A DNA stretch of 64,000 bases from JALYXV01 sp963733505 (GTDB lineage: Bacteria; Actinomycetota; Acidimicrobiia; Acidimicrobiales; Palsa-688): positions 205,635 to 269,634 of the forward strand of contig CAVTDW010000023.1 in NCBI GenBank assembly GCA_963733505.1, written 5' to 3'. This document shows, one piece after another, positions 59,349 through 64,000 of this stretch (position 1 is its first letter; each line of letters begins with the position of its first letter). A program made the translations under genes and the position numbers. The notes under the pieces are model-generated. The model was given only the letters and a program-made list of their open reading frames with translations, had not been told where the DNA came from and searched no databases.

Positions 59349-60698
59349 CTAGTGCCGGGAGGCCAGCGAATCGGCAAGGACATCGATTCCGCCCCGTCGG
59401 TTGACGTCGGCGATGAACGCCTTAAGGGCGGCACGGTCGGTGATGTCGATGCCGCTCTGTTGCGCGCCATAAGCGATCGTCTTGGCCGGGCCCCAGTTCG
59501 CCGGGTCGCGGGACAGCTCGATCATTTCCGGGGCATAGTCATAGACAGCTGCAACCGCCTCCCCAACGCGCTTTTCCGGAATGCCTCGGCGTCGCCCGAC
59601 GAAACGAACCCACGCGGCGAGAACGTCGGGTAGCCGCGTGAATACATCCTCGGATCCAACGATTTTTTGAGGCGCCCAATCCAATGCGAATATCTCGACC
59701 ATGGCTGGGCTGAATCGAAGGGGGGCGCCGCGCACATAATCCAATGAGAACGTCATCGCCTGGAACGCCAGATTTTCGACGTCGTCTCGCTTCTCACCGT
59801 CGGGACCGCTGAGGGCGGCCGCATCCTCGGTGTCGAGAAACTCGCCGATGAGTGTCGCCCGCTCGTCCGCTGACAACGAATCTGCGACTGGAAGCTTGCT
59901 GGCCGCCGACATTTTCGACAGGCGCGCGTTCAGTAATGCCCGCAGATGGCGAAGATCCTCGGTGACCGGCGGATCCACGCTCTTGTCGGTCAACTTGAAA
60001 GCGTCGCGCCACCGTGCGGCGGCCTCTGCCAGCGATATCTCCCGGTAGTCCATCGACTCGCTGTCATTGCTTTCTCGCAGCCGGGCCACTACCTCATCTA
60101 TGGACACCGGCAGTGCGAAACTGTCCTTGGCGATGCCCCCGAGGTTGTGATCGACGAAGACCCCAAGGGTGTGTGCACCAGCAGGCCCGTCGTAGCCAAC
60201 CATCACCATGACGCCATCGTCGTCTGCCGGATCGAACGACAGCCACGCCGATTCCGGCGTCGGTGCGCCGATCATTTCGGCCCACGCAGGCCCGGCAACG
60301 TCGACCGTTCCAAGGCGCTGCGCGGCTCGGCGTGCCTTGGACCCGTATGGCTCTGACGCCACAGCCGCCAGTGCCAGTAGAACGGTCAGCGAGTCCGTGG
60401 TCGGGTGTCCCGCGCAATACGCGATCAGGCCTCCGGCGAATAGTTCGAGCGGATCCATTTTGCCCTCCGAGAGCTCCCCCCAGACCGACCACATCTGCGA
60501 AGCCCATATCTCGGCCGTGAGAGGGTTCGTTGCTTGGCCAAGATCAGAGCCCGCCCCCGTGACGAGCTTGGCGAAGATGTCCTCCAATCCCAACCATTCG
60601 GGCACTTCCGACAGGCCCGAACCATTACGTCCGCCGGCGCCACCCTTCGGTGTGACCCGTCCACCACGCTTCCGCCGCTGTGCGGCCATAGCCACCAT
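59349..60698 (-). CDS. Conserved-looking 449-aa protein of unknown function
   Basis: I do not recognise this family. After a basic N-terminus (MVAMAAQRRKRGGRVTPKGG) a mostly alpha-helical soluble protein follows. Notable blocks are WLGLEDIFAKLVTGAGSDLG, LLALAAVASEPYG, ESAWLSFDPADDDGVMVMVGY, ARWRDAFKLTDKSVDPP and ADVNRRGGIDVLADSLASRH. No signal, membrane or metal motif is clear. Its long uninterrupted frame and codon bias show it is a real gene. It is convergent with the kinase gene across 60 bp and divergent neighbours lie far away. Confidence 0.7.
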   Translation of the reverse strand: MVAMAAQRRKRGGRVTPKGGAGGRNGSGLSEVPEWLGLEDIFAKLVTGAGSDLGQATNPLTAEIWASQMWSVWGELSEGKMDPLELFAGGLIAYCAGHPTTDSLTVLLALAAVASEPYGSKARRAAQRLGTVDVAGPAWAEMIGAPTPESAWLSFDPADDDGVMVMVGYDGPAGAHTLGVFVDHNLGGIAKDSFALPVSIDEVVARLRESNDSESMDYREISLAEAAARWRDAFKLTDKSVDPPVTEDLRHLRALLNARLSKMSAASKLPVADSLSADERATLIGEFLDTEDAAALSGPDGEKRDDVENLAFQAMTFSLDYVRGAPLRFSPAMVEIFALDWAPQKIVGSEDVFTRLPDVLAAWVRFVGRRRGIPEKRVGEAVAAVYDYAPEMIELSRDPANWGPAKTIAYGAQQSGIDITDRAALKAFIADVNRRGGIDVLADSLASRH

Positions 60699-60875
60699 CC
60701 CTCTCCGACCGACCGAATGCCACCGTAACGTTCGCTGGGTCCGACCGCGAATCAGACCTCGGGCGGTGAGCGACGAGGCAGCTCACCGCACTCATCCGAC
60801 CCGTCGGTCCGTCCCTTTCGTTGAGCTCCACAGCCCGCCCGCAGGAGGTGCCTGGATCCGCGACTGACGCCCGGG

Positions 60876-61208
60876 TCACATCCCCGGTATGGACAGGAAT
60901 TCGAGGATCTCGATCGAGGTGTCGCCGGGCGTGTGGAAGTGGGGGTGATCTTCGAGCAGTTTGCTCACGGCGTCCGAGGAGTCGCCTTGCAGGATAGAGA
61001 ACCCGGCAATCTGAAGCTCACTGGCACCCGGCTTCCCGAGCGTGCCGACAGGCGTGAGCGGGGCGCCGAGGTCGACGATCGCGTCGCCGGCCTTGCCGGC
61101 CCACTGCATCCACAACTCCATCCCCGCTTGTGCCTGTTCGGGACTGGTGTTGGACATCTGTTCCAACGCACTGGTCGACGCCCGGTAGAGGACCATGAAC
61201 TTCGCCAT
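60876..61208 (-). CDS. YCII-like / DUF3303-type small alpha-beta barrel protein
   Basis: A 110-aa protein starting MAKFMVLYRASTSALEQM and ending with HPHFHTPGDTSIEILEFLSI, the usual layout of YCII-related dimeric alpha+beta barrel proteins (strand, long helix, strand, histidine-rich turn). The HPHFH stretch lies near the C-terminal strand. The start is the ATG 61208 with GGAAG before it. It is divergent from an ArsR-SRPBCC gene with 77 bp between starts. Such pairs occur often in actinobacteria, so the regulator probably acts on it. Confidence 0.78.
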   Translation of the reverse strand: MAKFMVLYRASTSALEQMSNTSPEQAQAGMELWMQWAGKAGDAIVDLGAPLTPVGTLGKPGASELQIAGFSILQGDSSDAVSKLLEDHPHFHTPGDTSIEILEFLSIPGM

Positions 61209-61285
61209 GTCGCTTCCTTTCGTTGGGTCGCGCATCCCTTGTTCGTCACCTACTAAATTAGATGAGGACCGAAATATAGAACCAG
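61209..61285. promoter_or_regulatory. Divergent promoter region with CTAA-A-TTAG palindrome
   Basis: Between two divergent starts. CTAAATTAG at 61253-61261 is an AT-rich palindrome with flanking near-symmetry, a typical ArsR-family operator shape. TATAGA at 61275-61280 is a plausible -10 for the rightward gene, whose TTG start would then be almost leaderless. Confidence 0.45.
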
Positions 61286-62074
61286 TTGGCGCCGGAGGCA
61301 AGGGTGCGGGACATCGACAGGATCATGGGTGCGCTCTCGTCGCCCGTGCGGCGCGAGATCCTCCGCCTTATCTGGAGCCAGGAACTGGCGGCCGGGGACA
61401 TCGCAGCCGCCTTCGCCGTCACCAAGCCCACCATCTCCCAGCACCTGGCGGTGCTGCGCGAGGCCGGGCTGGTCACGATGACGGCCGCCGGAACATCCCG
61501 GCGTTACCGAGTCCGCCGAGAGGCGTTGTCCGGACTGCACGCCGTGCTCGAGGGCTCGCTCAAGTGGGAACCAGCCGATGACATTCCCGAGGTGGCGCTG
61601 TCTGAAGCGCACGACCAGCTCGTTGTCGTGGTGGCTGTCGATGTCGAAACCGACCACGCCACAACGTTCTCGGCGTTCACCGACGCGGGCATCTACTCCC
61701 GCTGGCTCGGCGTGCCCGTCACGATCAACGAAGGGCGCTTCGCCGCCACCATGGAATGGGGCACAGAGGTGCGGGGAAGCTACGAGGTCGTCTGCCCCCC
61801 CGATCTCATCGCCATGCGATGGGACTTCGAAGACAACAACGTCCCGCTCCCAGGCCGTGAGATGGTCGGGTATCTGCGGGTCCACAGCAGGCCATCGGGG
61901 GGTGCACGCGTCGAAGTTCACCAACTCGTCGCCACTCCCGAACAAGCCGATTTCATGAGGGCGGCCTGGGGTCTAGTTCTCGGCCGGCTACGAGTGGGAG
62001 TCGTCGCGGCATCAGATCCGGCTGGCGCCGCGGTCCCGCGACCCCGGCGGGCCAAGCGGCGCGACTCCGCCTGA
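61286..62074 (+). CDS. ArsR-family regulator fused to SRPBCC (AHSA1-like) domain
   Basis: A 262-aa two-domain protein. Residues 8-90 are an ArsR winged helix (MGALSSPVRREILRLIW; AFAVTKPTISQHLAVLREAG), with no CxC metal site. Residues about 110-240 are an SRPBCC/AHSA1 domain (VAVDVETDHATTFSAFTDA; MEWGTEVRGSYEVVCPP; MRWDFEDNNVP) with a ligand-binding cavity. It is likely a self-contained sensor that binds a hydrophobic ligand and controls the divergent YCII-like gene. The start is a TTG at 61286; later GTG or ATG codons are possible. Confidence 0.87.
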   Translation: MAPEARVRDIDRIMGALSSPVRREILRLIWSQELAAGDIAAAFAVTKPTISQHLAVLREAGLVTMTAAGTSRRYRVRREALSGLHAVLEGSLKWEPADDIPEVALSEAHDQLVVVVAVDVETDHATTFSAFTDAGIYSRWLGVPVTINEGRFAATMEWGTEVRGSYEVVCPPDLIAMRWDFEDNNVPLPGREMVGYLRVHSRPSGGARVEVHQLVATPEQADFMRAAWGLVLGRLRVGVVAASDPAGAAVPRPRRAKRRDSA

Positions 62075-62314
62075 CGGGTTTGGCGCGACCTCGCTCGTTC
62101 GCCTGGCCACCCCACGCCAGACGGGGGATCGAGCCCGAGGAGCTTCGATGACCCACCTCCCGACCATGCCGACCTCGACGACCCCACGGGGACGAGCACG
62201 CTGAGCGTGCCGTCCCGACCGACGAGTCGAGTCAACCAGCAGGTCAGAACTGCGACGAGGCGGCCCCGATCAACGTTGCGCGTCCCGATCTCGACCTCTG
62301 TTTGCGACGGTGAT

Positions 62315-63124
62315 TCAGGCGACGAGGACTTCGGTGGTCCGGTCGGGGTGGTAGCGGACCACCCGCCCGACCAGCGGGACTACGTCGGAGAGGCCGCCGA
62401 CCACGGTGATCTCCTGGATGTCGCTGACATCGCCGGAAAACTCGGCGAGGGGCTCGAACGTCGCACGGCCGCGGCACGGGCAGCGATCCCAGGGCACCGG
62501 GGCCGTCGAGGGCACGGTCGCGACTTCGACGCGGCCGGGCGTGGCGGCCAGCAGTCGAGCCGTGTCGAACACCACCACATCCAGCCCCTCGGTCGCCTGG
62601 TAGCGACCGAGGAAGGCCGTCAGCTCCTTCTGCCTGGCAAAGACGAACAGCCGCTCGTTGAGGATGTTGAGCCACCCGGCAAGGTCGACGCCGTCGAGGT
62701 GCGCCTCGATGTTGGCCCGCGCCATATGCCGCTGGTCCCGAATCGATATCGGGTGGCCGGCATCGAGCTCGAGCTCGATGCGGTCCGATCGGATGGCCCG
62801 TAATCGGGCATCGTCACCCAGCAGGTCCTTGGCGGTCAGCAGTCCTAGTTCGGCGATCGACGGCCAGGCCAGGTACGGCGCAGCGTGAAACACCACCTTG
62901 CGAGTTTTCGCGAGCATCTCGATTGGCCCACTCCCAGCGCCTTCGGCGGCACGGGCGGGAGTCCCCTTCGAAACCGCGGTCGGCTTGGGCGCCGCTACCC
63001 GGCTCTTCGAGGCTGGCGCAGCGCGCGGCCTGCGGACGCCGCCCGGCAGCTCACCGGCTGCCCGCCTCCGACAGAAGGTGCACCATGCCGGGTTCAGCCC
63101 GTGGGGACATTCCTCTTCGACCAC
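62315..63124 (-). CDS. Zinc-ribbon plus DUF7002-like (ADP-ribosyltransferase-fold-like) protein
   Basis: A 269-aa protein. Its N-terminus has a small zinc-binding-like motif (CPHGLNPAWCTFCRRR) and a Pro/Ala-rich linker. From about residue 70 it resembles DUF7002/RNA 2'-phosphotransferase-like proteins: VVFHAAPYLAWPSIAELGLL, IRDQRHMARANIE, LNERLFVFAR and VVVFDTARLL. The H-A-A, R-D-Q-R and conserved F/L positions match this group as I remember it. The fold may bind NAD. Function is unknown; no toxin or antitoxin partner is proven. The start is a GTG. Confidence 0.68.
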   Translation of the reverse strand: MVEEECPHGLNPAWCTFCRRRAAGELPGGVRRPRAAPASKSRVAAPKPTAVSKGTPARAAEGAGSGPIEMLAKTRKVVFHAAPYLAWPSIAELGLLTAKDLLGDDARLRAIRSDRIELELDAGHPISIRDQRHMARANIEAHLDGVDLAGWLNILNERLFVFARQKELTAFLGRYQATEGLDVVVFDTARLLAATPGRVEVATVPSTAPVPWDRCPCRGRATFEPLAEFSGDVSDIQEITVVGGLSDVVPLVGRVVRYHPDRTTEVLVA

Positions 63125-63224
63125 GCCTGGACCCTATCTCGGCTGTCCGAGCGCCTAGACGCGGAGCACGTCGATCGTAGGTCAGGTCCGAACACCCGGC
63201 CCCGGGCCGCGACCACCCACCCGC

Positions 63225-63707
63225 TCACGCAAGAGCGGCGCTGCCCTCCACCCCATCAACCGATACTCGCCCCACCGGGCTCAGGCCGAGCCCCCGTTCT
63301 TCGTTTCGCCAGCGACGGAGCCGGTCGTCGATGGAGACGAGCAGCCCATCTTGTGCCGAGGCGCCGATCATATTGTCGTTGAACCGCTCCGCCCGGACGA
63401 TCGCGGTGACCATGCGTACCGCCTCCGCGACCGGTGCCGCCTCAAGTCCGCGGCCGCCCGGGTAGCGCTCGATCCCACCCCATTTCGACCAGTCGAAATG
63501 GACGACGGGGGCGACCGCCTGCAGGGCCGCTACGAAGGTCGTGAGGTGCTCCGAGTACGTGACATACGCGAATCCGCCAGGAGGTGTACGCCAGGTGACC
63601 AACTCACCGGCGGCGTCGAACGCTTCTCGCGCTCGAAGCAACTGGATCCAGAGCTCCTCTGGCACAGCTTCGAGTTGCGCGGCAATCAGATCGTCGTCGT
63701 CGCCCAT
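63225..63707 (-). CDS. DUF6508-like protein
   Basis: A 160-aa soluble protein. The block FAYVTYSEHLTTFVAALQAV, then VVHFDWSKWGGIERYPGGRG and MVTAIVRAERFNDNMIGASA, matches the pattern of DUF6508 proteins in my memory (Y-x-(E/D) and FDW-x-x-W, then LVRADRF). They are small, sporadically distributed proteins of unknown function. It starts at the ATG 63707, 18 bp after the stop of the gene at the window end and so may be co-transcribed with it. Confidence 0.65.
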   Translation of the reverse strand: MGDDDDLIAAQLEAVPEELWIQLLRAREAFDAAGELVTWRTPPGGFAYVTYSEHLTTFVAALQAVAPVVHFDWSKWGGIERYPGGRGLEAAPVAEAVRMVTAIVRAERFNDNMIGASAQDGLLVSIDDRLRRWRNEERGLGLSPVGRVSVDGVEGSAALA

Positions 63708-63725
63708 CGGACTCCTGTCGCTCGG

Positions 63726-64000
63726 TCAGGCGGCGGGAGATGCAACCTGCACCTCGGTGAGCAGGTCGGTGAGTATCCCCCTCGTGCTCTGCGGTGACCC
63801 GCCCCAGAGTTTGGCGGACGAGACTGTCAGCCTCGCGGTGCGACCCTCGACGGTCCACGTCGCGTAGTAGTCGAACATCCCGCCGCCCGCAGCACCCAAG
63901 TCGAAGCGGTGAGAGATCGTCGCCGTCGTCCCTCCGACTTGCGCTGTGCCGTCGGCAGCCCCGACGTCGTTGCCCGTCTGGCCCACCTGCAGATCGGCTA
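63726..64000 (-). CDS. C-terminal part of an unknown protein, runs off the window
   Basis: The last 91 or so residues of a protein whose start lies beyond the window. The visible part reads like a beta-rich domain: TATISHRFDLGAAGGGMFDY, YATWTVEGRTARLTVSSAKL, then a C-terminal helix (GILTDLLTEVQVASPAA). A GTG at 63986 is in frame, but the frame is open upstream to the window edge. No family is recognised. Confidence 0.5.
   Translation of the reverse strand, partial: ADLQVGQTGNDVGAADGTAQVGGTTATISHRFDLGAAGGGMFDYYATWTVEGRTARLTVSSAKLWGGSPQSTRGILTDLLTEVQVASPAA

Overview
The window is about 64 kb of very GC-rich DNA with dense, often 4-bp-overlapping genes. The gene content is that of an actinobacterium: DprP/DprE1/DprE2 (decaprenyl-phosphate arabinose synthesis), the Mec+/CysO/CysM cysteine route, a Ser/Thr kinase with an extracytoplasmic domain, a DrrAB-type exporter, TreY/TreZ trehalose synthesis and an encapsulin. 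An acidimicrobial-type lineage would fit, but this is inference and no rRNA is present.

Region 1 (1-9.7 kb) is metabolic: the 3' end of a molybdenum hydroxylase gene, a 2-oxoglutarate/Fe(II) oxygenase, a phosphoribosyltransferase, two PLP enzymes, an FMN alpha-hydroxyacid oxidase, an ABC exporter pair, a membrane protein built of three internal repeats, and a GNAT. Region 2 (9.7-16.9 kb) holds treZ, a frameshifted treY, an encapsulin with its ferritin-like cargo, a kelch protein and a Dabb-domain protein. Region 3 (17-26.5 kb) is envelope-related: drrAB behind a near-palindrome, dprP-dprE1-dprE2 with a HAD phosphatase, a secreted propeller/serine-hydrolase fusion and a polytopic GT-C-like protein.

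Region 4 (26.5-45.2 kb) is a minus-strand surface-polysaccharide locus: a J-domain membrane protein, many GT4/GT2 glycosyltransferases, GDP-mannose 4,6-dehydratase, three related coiled-coil methyltransferases, and at its promoter-proximal end a Wzm/Wzt-type exporter with a C-terminal carbohydrate-binding domain on the ATPase. Two neighbouring glycosyltransferases have different N-terminal domains but share a 701-bp C-terminal segment with a single silent difference. Region 5 (45.3-57 kb) is housekeeping: tRNA-Leu, a DUF1906 propeller protein, a lipoprotein, clpP, a flippase-like membrane protein, the murI-MBL-rph-rdgB operon, cysM-cysO-mec, smpB, a site-2 protease and tmRNA. Region 6 (57-64 kb) has a Ser/Thr kinase, an unknown 449-aa protein, a YCII-like/ArsR-SRPBCC divergent pair, a zinc-ribbon DUF7002-like protein, a DUF6508-like protein and a gene running off the end.

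At least twelve single-base frame breaks interrupt otherwise well-conserved genes, including murI, treY and dprP. Because they hit essential genes and some lie in homopolymers or short tandem repeats, consensus error is the simplest reading. I annotate these genes across the break.
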